From: Nocardioides scoriae
GTDB taxonomy: Bacteria; Actinomycetota; Actinomycetes; Propionibacteriales; Nocardioidaceae
Length of the DNA stretch: 64,000 nt
NCBI RefSeq assembly: GCF_900104965.1
Contig: NZ_LT629757.1
Coordinates: forward strand, 3,994,483 to 4,058,482
Direction of reading: 5' to 3'
The position numbers were made by a program, and so were the translations under genes. Numbering within the stretch: position 1 is the first letter of the stretch; every line of letters begins with the position of its first letter. Below the pieces are notes generated by a model. That model had not been told where the DNA came from and ran no database searches. It worked only from the letters and a program-made list of their open reading frames with translations. Shown here piece after piece: positions 44,056 through 52,322 of the stretch.

Positions 44056-44068
44056 CGGCCCCGGCCGC

Positions 44069-45139
44069 CTAGGGCCCGCCGGGGCGGCCGTGGGTCCGCG
44101 GCGGGTCGTAGCCACCCTCGGGGGGCTCCATCTCGGCGCGCACGCCCAGCAGCCGGATCGGGCGGTCGTCGTCGAGGGCGTCGAGCAGCGCCTGCGCCGT
44201 GGCGGCGACCAGCGCCGCGTCGTACGTCGGGGCGGGGAGCTTGCGCGACCGGGTGACGGTGGAGAAGGGCGCGAACCTGACCTTGAGGTGGACCCGGACG
44301 CAGGCCCGGCCCTCGGCCGCGACGTCGGCCACCACCTGCTCGGCCAGCACCCGCAGGGCGGCGGACCGCTCGGGCGGGGCGAGGTCGTGCTGGTAGGTCG
44401 TCTCGCGCCCGTGGGCGCGCGGCACCCACGGTGTCGGGTCGACGACGGCGCTGCTGACCCCGCGGCCGAGGCGACCCAGGTGGGGGCCGGTGGCCGGGCC
44501 GAACGCCGCCGCCAGCACCTCGTCGTCGGCCGAGGCCAGCTCGAGGACCGTGGTGATGCCGAGGTCGGCCAGCCGCTGCGCGATCCGGGTGCCCACGCCC
44601 CACAGGTCGCGGGTGGGGCGCTCGCCCATCACGGCGAACCAGTTCTCCCGGGTCAGCCGGAAGCGGCCGCGGGGCTTGCCGAGGTCGGTGGCCGTCTTGG
44701 CCCGCACCGTGGTGTCACCGATGCCCACCGAGCAGTGCAGCGAGGTCGCGTCGAGGACGGCGGCCTGGAGGTCGGCGGCGTACGCCTCGGGGTCCTCGGT
44801 CTCCACGCCCACGAAGGCCTCGTCCCAGCCCAGCACCTGCACGACGGCGCCGGGGGCGGCCCGCAGCGTGGCCATCACGACGGCCGAGGCGGCGTCGTAG
44901 GCCTGCTTGTCGACGGGCAGGAAGACCGCGCCCGGGCAGCGGCGCACGGCCACCCGCAGCGGCATGCCGGACCGCACGCCGTGCTCGCGCGCCTCGTAGG
45001 ACGCCGTCGAGACCACGGCGCGCTCGGTGGGATCGCCGCGCCCGCCGACCACGACGGGCAGGCCGGCCAGCTCGGGCCGTCGCAGCACCTCGACGGCCGC
45101 GATGAACTGGTCCATGTCGACGTGCAGCACCCAGGGCAC
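44069..45139 (-). CDS. dinB: DNA polymerase IV (DinB, Y-family)
   Basis: DinB is a translesion polymerase. The 356-residue protein opens with VLHVDMDQFIAAVEVLRR, with the first catalytic aspartate and the Phe steric gate. The second acidic pair is in VLGWDEAFVGV (near residue 97). SVGIGDTTVRAKTATDLGKP (near 124) and a little-finger domain follow. A clear C-terminal beta-clamp motif is not obvious. GTG 45139 gives the expected short N terminus; CATCAT lies 6 nt upstream, so the message may be leaderless. It converges on cdsA. Confidence 0.9.
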   Translation of the reverse strand: MPWVLHVDMDQFIAAVEVLRRPELAGLPVVVGGRGDPTERAVVSTASYEAREHGVRSGMPLRVAVRRCPGAVFLPVDKQAYDAASAVVMATLRAAPGAVVQVLGWDEAFVGVETEDPEAYAADLQAAVLDATSLHCSVGIGDTTVRAKTATDLGKPRGRFRLTRENWFAVMGERPTRDLWGVGTRIAQRLADLGITTVLELASADDEVLAAAFGPATGPHLGRLGRGVSSAVVDPTPWVPRAHGRETTYQHDLAPPERSAALRVLAEQVVADVAAEGRACVRVHLKVRFAPFSTVTRSRKLPAPTYDAALVAATAQALLDALDDDRPIRLLGVRAEMEPPEGGYDPPRTHGRPGGP

Positions 45140-45360
45140 GACCCCATGATGACGGCTCCTACGCAGTCGGGTTGAGCACGCGTACTCACGACGCCGTGGG
45201 TCCGCACGCACCAGGATCGTGGTCACGGCCGGGCGACGGCTCCGTCATCGGGGGGTGGAGCCGTCGTCCCGCCACCGGTCCGTCGTGGTGCGGACCCCGA
45301 CCACGGACCTCGTGGCAGGGTGTCGCCCACGCGACGGCACGCGCCACGGGAGGAGCTGCG

Positions 45361-46095
45361 GTGTACCCCACCCTCGGTGACCTGCTGGGAGTCCGGCTCC
45401 CCGTCGGCACCCACGCGACCTTCGTGGCGCTGGGCGTGCTGGCCGCCGTGGTGGTGTTCGTCGTCGAGGCCCGCCGCCGGGGCCACACCGACGACCGGCT
45501 GCTGGTCGTGGTGACCGGCGCCCTGGTCGGCGGTGCGCTCCTGATGCGCCTGGGCACCTGGTTGCAGCACGCCGACCTGCGGGCCAACGCCTCGCTGGCC
45601 GAGCAGTGGGCCTACGGCAACCGCAGCGTCCTGGGCGGGCTGGTCGGCGCGTGGCTCGGCGTGCACGTGGCCAAGCGGCTGTGCGGCTACCGGCTGCGCA
45701 CCGGCGACCTGTTCGCCCCCGCCGTGGCGCTCGGCATGGCCGTCGGGCGGGTGGGCTGCCTGCTGAGCGAGCCGCGCCCGGGCGGTGGCACCAACTGGTC
45801 GTTCGTGCCGGAGATCGGCTTCCACGCGGCGACCTTCGCGGTGATCTGGTGGGGGCTGCGGCACCGGCCGCTGCCGCCCGGCGAGCTGTTCGTGTGGTGG
45901 GTCGCGGCGTACGGCGTGTTCCGCCTCGGCATCGAGTTCGTGCGCGGCAACGAGGTGGTGTGGGCGGGCCTGACCCGGCCGCAGCTGTTCCTCGCCGTCA
46001 CCGTGCCGCTGGTGCTGTTGCGGATCGCCGTCCGGCTGCGCTCCGGCGCCTACCGTCCCCGCCCGTCCGCCACCGAGGAGCTGGTCGCCCGATGA
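45361..46095 (+). CDS. Lgt-like (prolipoprotein diacylglyceryl transferase family) membrane protein
   Basis: The 244-residue protein has about seven membrane helices and the Lgt-like signature GRVGCLLSEPRPGG near residues 130-143. Against the classic Lgt motif GRxGNFxNxE, the first Asn is Cys and the second is Ser, and the HGG motif reads LGG (SVLGGLVGAW). It is therefore probably not the housekeeping Lgt. GGAGGAGC precedes GTG 45361. Its stop overlaps the radical SAM gene by 4 nt, implying a joint role, perhaps on a membrane lipid. The substrate is unknown. Confidence 0.82.
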   Translation: MYPTLGDLLGVRLPVGTHATFVALGVLAAVVVFVVEARRRGHTDDRLLVVVTGALVGGALLMRLGTWLQHADLRANASLAEQWAYGNRSVLGGLVGAWLGVHVAKRLCGYRLRTGDLFAPAVALGMAVGRVGCLLSEPRPGGGTNWSFVPEIGFHAATFAVIWWGLRHRPLPPGELFVWWVAAYGVFRLGIEFVRGNEVVWAGLTRPQLFLAVTVPLVLLRIAVRLRSGAYRPRPSATEELVAR

Positions 46096-47699
46096 GCACG
46101 CCCCCCACGAGCGCCGGCTCCCGCGGCCCCGGGATGCCGCTGCGCGGCGACCGGATCCACCGCTACGTCAACGCCTTCTGCCCGCTGTGCCACGAGGAGC
46201 GGCCCGACCGGCCGCTCGCCGAGGTGCAGCGGCTCTCGGGGTGGCTGGTCGAGCGCGACGACCGGATCTGGCTCGAGCGCGGCTGCAGCAGCCACGGCCT
46301 GGTCCGGACGCTGTACGACGAGTCGCCCGAGATCCTCACCTACCTCGAGCAGTGGACCGCCCCGACCAAGGTGCACACGCCGGACCTGGTGGGCAACTTC
46401 GCGCCGGTGCCCGCGGCGTACGAACACGGGCTGCCGGAGATGCAGACCCAGCACACCTGCATCCTGCTCGAGGACCTGCTCGACCACTGCAACCTCAAGT
46501 GCCCCACCTGCTTCGCCGCCTCGGCGCCGGCGCTGGCCTCGGTGGCGCCCCTGGAGCAGGTGCTGGCCTCCATCGACGCCCGCCTGGCCCGCGAGCGCGG
46601 GCGCATCGACGTGCTGATGCTCAGCGGCGGCGAGCCGACGCTCTACCCCTGGCTGGCCGAGCTGCTCGACGCCGTCGCCGCCCGACCGGTCGTGCGGGTG
46701 CTGGTCAACACCAACGGCCTGGCCATCGCCCAGGACGACGACCTGCTGGCACTGCTGACCCGCCACCGGGAGCGGGTCGAGGTCTACCTGCAGCACGACG
46801 GCGAGTCGGCCCAGGCGTCGGTGCACCACCGCGGCGCCGACATCCGGCGGTTCAAGGAGCGCGCCATCGAGCGGCTCTCCGGCGCCGGCGTCTTCACCAC
46901 CCTGACGATGACCGCGGCGCTGGGCGTCAACGACGACGAGATCGGGGTGGTGATCAAGCGGGCGCTGGACACGCCGTACGTCGGCGGCGTGACCATCCAG
47001 CCCGTCTTCGGGTCGGGCCGCTCGGCCGGCGTGGACCCGATGGACCGGCTCACCCACACCGGGGTGCTGGCGCGGCTGGAGGAGCAGACGGCCGGCGTGG
47101 TCACCTGGCGCGACCTGACCGCGCTGCCGTGCTCGCACCCGCACTGCTGCTCGGTGGGCTACCTGCTGCGCGACGACGCGGGGTCCTGGCGCTCGCTGGT
47201 CGGGCTGATCGGGCACGAGAAGCTCAAGCAGTGGCTGGACCTGGAGCCCGACGTCCTGGCCAACCGGATCGCCGACGACGCCATCCCCGACCAGCTCCGC
47301 GGGGTGGTCAAGCAGTCGCTGCTCGACCTGCTCTCGGAGCAGTCGTCGCTCTCGCACCCGAGCATGGGGTCGATCTGGCGCGACATCTGCACCGGCTGCG
47401 ACCTCGGCATCGGCACCCTCGCCACGCTCGCGGCCGCGAAGCTGCCCGGCGGCCACGCGCGGCTGCGGGCGCTGCTGGGGGAGCGGGTGCTGCGGGTGAC
47501 GGTCAAGCCCTTCATGGACATGAACACGATGATCGAGGAGCGGCTCACCCAGTGCTGCGTGCACGTCGCGACCGTCGGTCGCGACGACGCGGGCGAGCCG
47601 GCCCACCAGTGCGCGCCGTTCTGCGCGGTGCAGGCCTGGGCACCGCTCTCGCGGAGCCGGCTCTCGAGCGCGGCCGGGCTGCCGCTGGTCGAGCGATGA
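46092..47699 (+). CDS. Radical SAM protein with extra cysteine clusters, MJ0619/Tes-like
   Basis: The 535-residue protein has the radical SAM cluster CNLKCPTC (Cys133, 137, 140) and SGGEPT near 178. Additional cysteines lie before it (CPLC 30-33, Cys65, Cys123) and after it (347, 352, 353, 433, 436, 488, 489, 507, 511). The C-terminal pattern KPFMDMNTM, CCVH and APFCA recalls the MJ0619 family, whose archaeal members include tetraether lipid synthase (C-C bond formation between lipid chains). The N-terminal CPLC group resembles the rubredoxin-like part of those enzymes. The reaction here is unknown. It is coupled to an Lgt-like gene upstream and a small membrane-protein gene downstream. Confidence 0.83.
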   Translation: MSTPPTSAGSRGPGMPLRGDRIHRYVNAFCPLCHEERPDRPLAEVQRLSGWLVERDDRIWLERGCSSHGLVRTLYDESPEILTYLEQWTAPTKVHTPDLVGNFAPVPAAYEHGLPEMQTQHTCILLEDLLDHCNLKCPTCFAASAPALASVAPLEQVLASIDARLARERGRIDVLMLSGGEPTLYPWLAELLDAVAARPVVRVLVNTNGLAIAQDDDLLALLTRHRERVEVYLQHDGESAQASVHHRGADIRRFKERAIERLSGAGVFTTLTMTAALGVNDDEIGVVIKRALDTPYVGGVTIQPVFGSGRSAGVDPMDRLTHTGVLARLEEQTAGVVTWRDLTALPCSHPHCCSVGYLLRDDAGSWRSLVGLIGHEKLKQWLDLEPDVLANRIADDAIPDQLRGVVKQSLLDLLSEQSSLSHPSMGSIWRDICTGCDLGIGTLATLAAAKLPGGHARLRALLGERVLRVTVKPFMDMNTMIEERLTQCCVHVATVGRDDAGEPAHQCAPFCAVQAWAPLSRSRLSSAAGLPLVER

Positions 47700-48007
47700 G
47701 CGACCCGCGGCAGGTCGGTGCACCCCACGCGACCCTCGGAGCGCCCGTCCACGACTCGCCCGACCCGCTGCGGCTGTGCGTGCTGGCCACGGTGGCGCTG
47801 CTCACCTGGGTGCTCGGCCCCGTGGCCGTGCTGGCCTTCGCGACGCTCGGGGCCGTGGGCTACGTCCGCGCCCGGCGGGGCGGGCTGCTGCGCTCGCGCT
47901 GCCGGCTGGGCGACACCCGCCTGGTCATCGCCTACCTCGTGGTGGTGGCGCTCGCGGGCGCGGCCGGCACGGCGTACGCCCTGGCGGGAGGGCACCTCCG
48001 TGCCTGA
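47696..48007 (+). CDS. Small membrane protein coupled to the radical SAM gene
   Basis: The 103-residue protein has hydrophobic helices near residues 27-55 and 77-98, separated by a basic loop (RARRGGLLRSRCRLGD). I know no family. Its ATG overlaps the radical SAM stop by 4 nt, making a three-gene coupled unit with the Lgt-like protein. It could anchor or partner the radical SAM enzyme, but this is inference from position only. Confidence 0.7.
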   Translation: MSDPRQVGAPHATLGAPVHDSPDPLRLCVLATVALLTWVLGPVAVLAFATLGAVGYVRARRGGLLRSRCRLGDTRLVIAYLVVVALAGAAGTAYALAGGHLRA

Positions 48008-48058
48008 CCGCCGCGCCCGCCCCGGTGCCCACCCCGTCACCCACCCGGAGGACCTGCG

Positions 48059-48463
48059 ATGAGCCAGACGCCCGACCCGACGCCGTCGCCGTACGGCGGC
48101 CCGCCGCACCCGCCGTCCGGACCGGGCGGGGCACCCGGGCCCGGCCGCCCGGGCGGGATGAGCAACAGGGCGAAGTTCTGGCTCGGCTTCCTGCTGGCCG
48201 TCCCGGCCATGGTGGTCGGGGCCGTGCTGACCTCGCTGCCGTCGTTCGCGCTGGGCTCGCTGGGGGCCGACCCGGCCGTCGGCGGGGTCGCGGGCATGGT
48301 GGTCGGCCTCGCCGAGCTGGGCGGGCTGGTGGCGCTCGTCGCGGTGCCGCGCACCCGCTGGTGGGGGATCGGCCTGCTGGCCGGCATCGCCGCGGCCCTC
48401 ATCGTGCTGGCCGGCGCCTGCGTCGTGCTGCTGGTGGCGCTGAGCAACGCGTCGTACGGCTGA
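48059..48463 (+). CDS. Small membrane protein with proline-rich N terminus
   Basis: The 134-residue protein has a Pro/Gly-rich first 35 residues, then about three membrane helices (residues 38-62, 72-95, 102-127). No family is recognised. GGAGGACC precedes the ATG by a good distance. It follows the previous small membrane protein after 51 nt and may belong to the same transcript; rlmN downstream appears separate. Confidence 0.68.
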   Translation: MSQTPDPTPSPYGGPPHPPSGPGGAPGPGRPGGMSNRAKFWLGFLLAVPAMVVGAVLTSLPSFALGSLGADPAVGGVAGMVVGLAELGGLVALVAVPRTRWWGIGLLAGIAAALIVLAGACVVLLVALSNASYG

Positions 48464-48535
48464 GGGCGGGGGAGCGGGTGACCCACCTCGCACGATTGGG
48501 GTGCCGGCCGGGTCCGGTGGGAGGATGGGGCGGTC

Positions 48536-49663
48536 ATGACTGAACCCATCAAGACCCTGCCCCTCGTCTTCGAGGAGCCCCGTGGGCGCGGGAAGCCGCC
48601 GCCGCACCTGGCCGACTTCACCGCGGCCGAGCGCAAGGCGCGCCTGGAGGAGCTCGGCCTGCCGGGCTTCCGGGCCAAGCAGCTGTCCACCCACTACTTC
48701 TCGCGGCTGGTCGACGACCCCGCCGCGATGACCGACCTGCCCTCGGGGCAGCGCGACGAGCTGGTCGCCGGGCTGATGCCCCACCTGATGACGCCGCTGC
48801 GCACGCTCGAGGCCGACAAGGGCACCACGGTCAAGACGCTGTGGAAGCTCTTCGACGGGGCGCTGGTCGAGTCGGTGCTGATGCGCTACCCGGGGCGCGT
48901 GACGATGTGCGTCTCGAGCCAGGCCGGCTGCGGCATGGCCTGCCCCTTCTGCGCCACCGGCCAGGGCGGGCTGCAGCGCAACATGTCGACCGCCGAGATC
49001 GTCGAGCAGGTGCTCGCCGGGGCACGGGCGCTGGCCCGCGACGAGGTCGCCGGCGGGCCCGGCCGGGTCTCCAACGTGGTCTTCATGGGCATGGGCGAGC
49101 CGATGGCCAACTACAAGGCCGTCATCGGCGCCGTCCGCCGCCTCACCGAGCCCACCCCCGACGGCCTCGGCATGTCGGCCCGCGGCATCACCGTCTCGAC
49201 CGTCGGCCTGGTGCCGCGGATCAACCAGCTGGCCACCGAGGGCATCCCGGTCACGCTCGCGCTGAGCCTGCACGCACCCGACGACGAGCTGCGCAACGAG
49301 CTGGTGCCGGTCAACACCCGCTGGAAGGTCGGCGAGACCGTCGAGGCGGCCTGGAACTACGCCCGCGTGACCAAGCGCCGCGTGTCCATCGAGTACGCCA
49401 TGATGCGCGGCATCAACGACCAGGCCTGGCGCGCCGACCTGCTCGGCGACGTCCTCAACTCCTACGGCGACTGGGGCTGGGTCCACGTCAACCTGATCCC
49501 GCTGAACCCGACGCCGGGGTCGAAGTGGACCGCCAGCGACCCCGCCGACGAGCGCGAGTTCGTGCGCCGCCTCGAGGCCAAGGGCATCCCCACCACGGTC
49601 CGCGACACCCGCGGCAGCGAGATCGACGGCGCCTGCGGCCAGCTCGCCGCGGTGGACGACTGA
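48536..49663 (+). CDS. rlmN: Dual-specificity rRNA/tRNA (adenine-C2)-methyltransferase RlmN
   Basis: RlmN is a radical SAM enzyme that methylates C2 of A2503 in 23S rRNA and A37 in some tRNAs. The 375-residue protein has the cluster motif CGMACPFC (near residues 131-138), GMGEPMANY near 185, and the resolving cysteine in IDGACGQLA near the C terminus. All key residues are present. It is unrelated to the radical SAM protein upstream except for the shared fold. Confidence 0.95.
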   Translation: MTEPIKTLPLVFEEPRGRGKPPPHLADFTAAERKARLEELGLPGFRAKQLSTHYFSRLVDDPAAMTDLPSGQRDELVAGLMPHLMTPLRTLEADKGTTVKTLWKLFDGALVESVLMRYPGRVTMCVSSQAGCGMACPFCATGQGGLQRNMSTAEIVEQVLAGARALARDEVAGGPGRVSNVVFMGMGEPMANYKAVIGAVRRLTEPTPDGLGMSARGITVSTVGLVPRINQLATEGIPVTLALSLHAPDDELRNELVPVNTRWKVGETVEAAWNYARVTKRRVSIEYAMMRGINDQAWRADLLGDVLNSYGDWGWVHVNLIPLNPTPGSKWTASDPADEREFVRRLEAKGIPTTVRDTRGSEIDGACGQLAAVDD

Positions 49664-49708
49664 CGCTGCCCGGGAATGTCCCGGGCGGGGTGGTTGGTTG
49701 AACCCTGC

Positions 49709-50377
49709 ATGACCACACTCGCCATCATCGGAGCAGGCAAGGGGCTCGGCGCTGCCGTCGCCCGTCGTTTCGGCCGGGAGGGCTTCTCGGTCGCGCTGAT
49801 CTCGCGCCACCAGGGCCGCCTCGACGCGCTGGCCGCCGAGCTGGAGCAGGACGGCGTCCAGGCGCAGGGCTTCACCGCCGACGTCCGCGACCCCGCGAGC
49901 ATCGCCGCCGCGCTCGAGCGCGCCACCGAGACGCTGGGGCCCATCGAGGTCCTGCAGTACAGCCCGCTGCCGCAGAAGGACTTCATGCGTCCCGTCCTGG
50001 AGACCACCCCCGCCGACCTCGTCGGCCCGGTGGAGTTCTCCATCTACGGTCCCGTCGCCGCCGTGCACCAGGTCGTGCCGGGCATGCGCTTCCTGCCGGA
50101 GGGCTCCCGGCCCAGCATCCTGTTCGTCAACGGCGGCTCGGCCGTCAAGCCCGGCCGCAACGTCACCGGCACCTCGATCGCCTTCGCCGGCCAGAAGGCG
50201 TACGTCGACCTCCTCCACGAGGTGCTCGGCGAGGAGGACATCTACGTCGGCCAGCTCATCATCGGCGGCGCGATCGTGGCCGGCGACGCGGACAAGGACC
50301 CCGACGTCCTCGCCGACCGGATCTGGCAGCTGCACCAGAAGCGCGACACCCTGCGCGACCAGGTCTCCGAGGACTGA
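49709..50377 (+). CDS. Atypical short-chain dehydrogenase-like protein
   Basis: The 222-residue protein has a Rossmann start with AIIGAGKGLGAAVARRFG (residues 5-22). At the catalytic position the usual YxxxK reads FAGQK (near residue 160), so the tyrosine is replaced by phenylalanine. The segment LQYSPLPQKDFMRP near 82-95 replaces the NNAG motif. It may therefore be a binding protein or a non-standard enzyme rather than a typical oxidoreductase. ATG 49709 is preferred to an upstream in-frame ATG at 49676. A large hairpin follows the gene. Confidence 0.8.
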   Translation: MTTLAIIGAGKGLGAAVARRFGREGFSVALISRHQGRLDALAAELEQDGVQAQGFTADVRDPASIAAALERATETLGPIEVLQYSPLPQKDFMRPVLETTPADLVGPVEFSIYGPVAAVHQVVPGMRFLPEGSRPSILFVNGGSAVKPGRNVTGTSIAFAGQKAYVDLLHEVLGEEDIYVGQLIIGGAIVAGDADKDPDVLADRIWQLHQKRDTLRDQVSED

Positions 50378-50420
50378 TCTCCCGACCGACCCGGCCGCAC
50401 GTACCGGATCGCCCCTGACC

Positions 50421-50461
50421 CCCGCCGCCCCGCCACCACCCCCCGGTGGCGGGGCGGCGGG
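50421..50461 (+). terminator. Strong GC hairpin after the SDR-like gene
   Basis: Two perfectly complementary 17-nt arms (50421-50437 and 50445-50461) enclose a 7-nt loop. It is entirely G/C plus two A-T pairs and has no U tract, as is usual for GC-rich actinobacteria. Confidence 0.8.
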
Positions 50462-50545
50462 CTCTCGTGACGGCCACCTGCGGTTCACCGGCACGACCTC
50501 GCGGCCGGGCGCTGCGGACACCCGCCCTGCCTAGCGTGCGGGGAC

Positions 50546-51739
50546 GTGAGCACCGTCGTGCGCCTCCTCGCCCCCCGTCGCCCCGCCGCCGTCCGGACCG
50601 GTCAACGGCTCCGGGTCGTGGTCGTCACCGAGTCGTTCCTGCCGCAGGTCAACGGCGTCACCAACTCGGTGCGCCGGGTCCTGGAGCACCTCCAGGCGGA
50701 GGGCCACGAGGCCGTCGTGGTGGCCCCCTCCGGCCCTGCGGAGTACGCCGGGGCGCCGGTCCACCTCGTGCGCAGCCTGGCGATGCCCACCTACCGCGAC
50801 TTCCCCGTCGGCGTGGCCCGCAGGGGCCACCTGCGCCAGCTGCTGGCCGACCTCGCGCCCGACGTCGTCCACCTCGCCTCCCCGGCGTGGCTGGGCCACC
50901 AGGCGGGGGAGGCCGCCCGCAGCCTGGGGATCCCCGTCGTGGCGGTCTACCAGACCGACCTCGTCGGGTTCGCCGAGCGCTACCCCTTCCCGGGCGCCGC
51001 CGCCGCGATGCGCACGCTGACCCGCTGGGTGCACGGCCCCGCCGACCGCACCCTGGTGCCGAGCACCGCCAGCCTGCAGCAGCTGCAGGGACTCGGCATC
51101 GAGCGGCTGCACCGCTGGGGCCGCGGCGTCGACACCACGCTGTTCGCGCCCCACCGCCGCACCGAGCAGCTGCGCCGCGAGCTCGGCCTCGAGGGGGGCC
51201 GGGGCCCCCTCCTGGTGGGGTACGTCGGACGGCTGGCCGCCGAGAAGGAGCTCGACCTGCTCGCCGGGGTCCAGGCGATGCCCGGCGTCCGGCTGGTCGT
51301 GGTCGGCGGCGGGCCGGAGGAGGCGCGGCTGCGCCGGCTGCTCCCGGGCGCGTCGTTCCTCGGGGTGCGCCACGGCGAGGACCTGGCCCGGATCGTGGCC
51401 TCGCTCGACGTGTTCGTGCACACCGGCAGCACCGAGACGTTCTGCCAGTCGGCCCAGGAGGCACTGGCCAGCGGCGTGCCCGTCGTGGCCCCGCGCGCCG
51501 GCGGTCCGGTCGACCTGGTGCGCCACGCCGGTAACGGGTTCCTCTTCGCCCCGGGCGACGCCCACGCCCTGGCCGGGCACGTGGCGGCGCTGTGCGGCGA
51601 CCCGCTGCTGCGCCGCCGGCTGGCCGCCGCCGCCCGGCCGAGCGTGCGGCACCGGTCGTGGGCCGCGGTCAACGCCGAGCTGGTGGCGCACTACCGGGCC
51701 GTGACGGGCGTGGTGGCGCAGGTGCCCCACTCCGCCTGA
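50546..51739 (+). CDS. Glycosyltransferase family 4 (MgtA/PimB-like)
   Basis: The 397-residue GT-B protein has the N-terminal acceptor domain with TESFLPQVNGVTNSVRRVLEHL near residues 28-49, found in actinobacterial alpha-mannosyl/glucosyltransferases such as MgtA. The donor-binding domain has VGYVGRLAAEKELDLL near 227, and the EX7E motif in STETFCQSAQEAL near 295. The sugar donor is probably GDP-mannose or UDP-sugar; sequence alone does not decide. TAGCGT ends 8 nt before the GTG, suggesting a leaderless message. It likely builds a cell-envelope glycolipid. Confidence 0.88.
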   Translation: MSTVVRLLAPRRPAAVRTGQRLRVVVVTESFLPQVNGVTNSVRRVLEHLQAEGHEAVVVAPSGPAEYAGAPVHLVRSLAMPTYRDFPVGVARRGHLRQLLADLAPDVVHLASPAWLGHQAGEAARSLGIPVVAVYQTDLVGFAERYPFPGAAAAMRTLTRWVHGPADRTLVPSTASLQQLQGLGIERLHRWGRGVDTTLFAPHRRTEQLRRELGLEGGRGPLLVGYVGRLAAEKELDLLAGVQAMPGVRLVVVGGGPEEARLRRLLPGASFLGVRHGEDLARIVASLDVFVHTGSTETFCQSAQEALASGVPVVAPRAGGPVDLVRHAGNGFLFAPGDAHALAGHVAALCGDPLLRRRLAAAARPSVRHRSWAAVNAELVAHYRAVTGVVAQVPHSA

Positions 51740-51904
51740 CCCGACCCCTCGCGGCCGGTGGCGCACGTCCGTGCGGGCCGGAGGTCACGGCCCGTGGGCG
51801 ATTCGTGACGATCGTCTCGTGGGGCACCGATTCGGTGGACAGGTGAACTCCGACCACGGGACACTCGGGGTGACCCACCCGTCGACGTAGCGAGGAGTGC
51901 CCCG

Positions 51905-52315
51905 ATGGCCCAGCAGCCGCCGCCGGAGAAGCTCGGCCAGCTGAACCGGCTCGATGCCCTGAGCGACAAGGACCTGAAGAAGGTCGTCGACAAGGGCCAG
52001 CACGTCCGGCTGCCCGCGAACTGGTCCCTGATCTGGGAGAAGACGCCCGCCGACAAGGCCTACCTGATCGTCGAGGGCGAGGTGTCGGTGCGCAAGAACA
52101 AGCAGGAGGTCGCCCGCCTGGGCCCCGGCGACGTCATCGGCGAGATGGCGATCGTGGGCCACAAGCTGCGCTCGGCCAGCGTGGTCAGCCTGACCCCGGT
52201 GGAGGTCATCCACTTCACCAAGGAGGGCCTGACCGAGCTGCTCGACGAGGTGCCCGCCTTCGGCGAGGCGCTCCGGGGCACCACCTCGGACCGTCTCGGC
52301 CAGCCCCAGGACTGA
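51905..52315 (+). CDS. Stand-alone cyclic nucleotide-binding domain protein
   Basis: The 136-residue protein is a single cNMP-binding domain. The phosphate-binding cassette is intact in GPGDVIGEMAIVGHKLRSAS (near residues 72-91), with the conserved Glu and Arg. There is no helix-turn-helix, so it is not a Crp-type regulator. It is encoded 7 nt before an adenylate cyclase, suggesting a sensor or partner for the cAMP made next door. GAGG is present about 10 nt before the ATG. Confidence 0.88.
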   Translation: MAQQPPPEKLGQLNRLDALSDKDLKKVVDKGQHVRLPANWSLIWEKTPADKAYLIVEGEVSVRKNKQEVARLGPGDVIGEMAIVGHKLRSASVVSLTPVEVIHFTKEGLTELLDEVPAFGEALRGTTSDRLGQPQD

Positions 52316-52322
52316 CCGGCCC

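Noticed and set aside
47159..50521. 1120-aa minus-strand frame across the radical SAM, rlmN and SDR genes
   Set aside because: It covers several confirmed plus-strand genes and shows only low-complexity translation.
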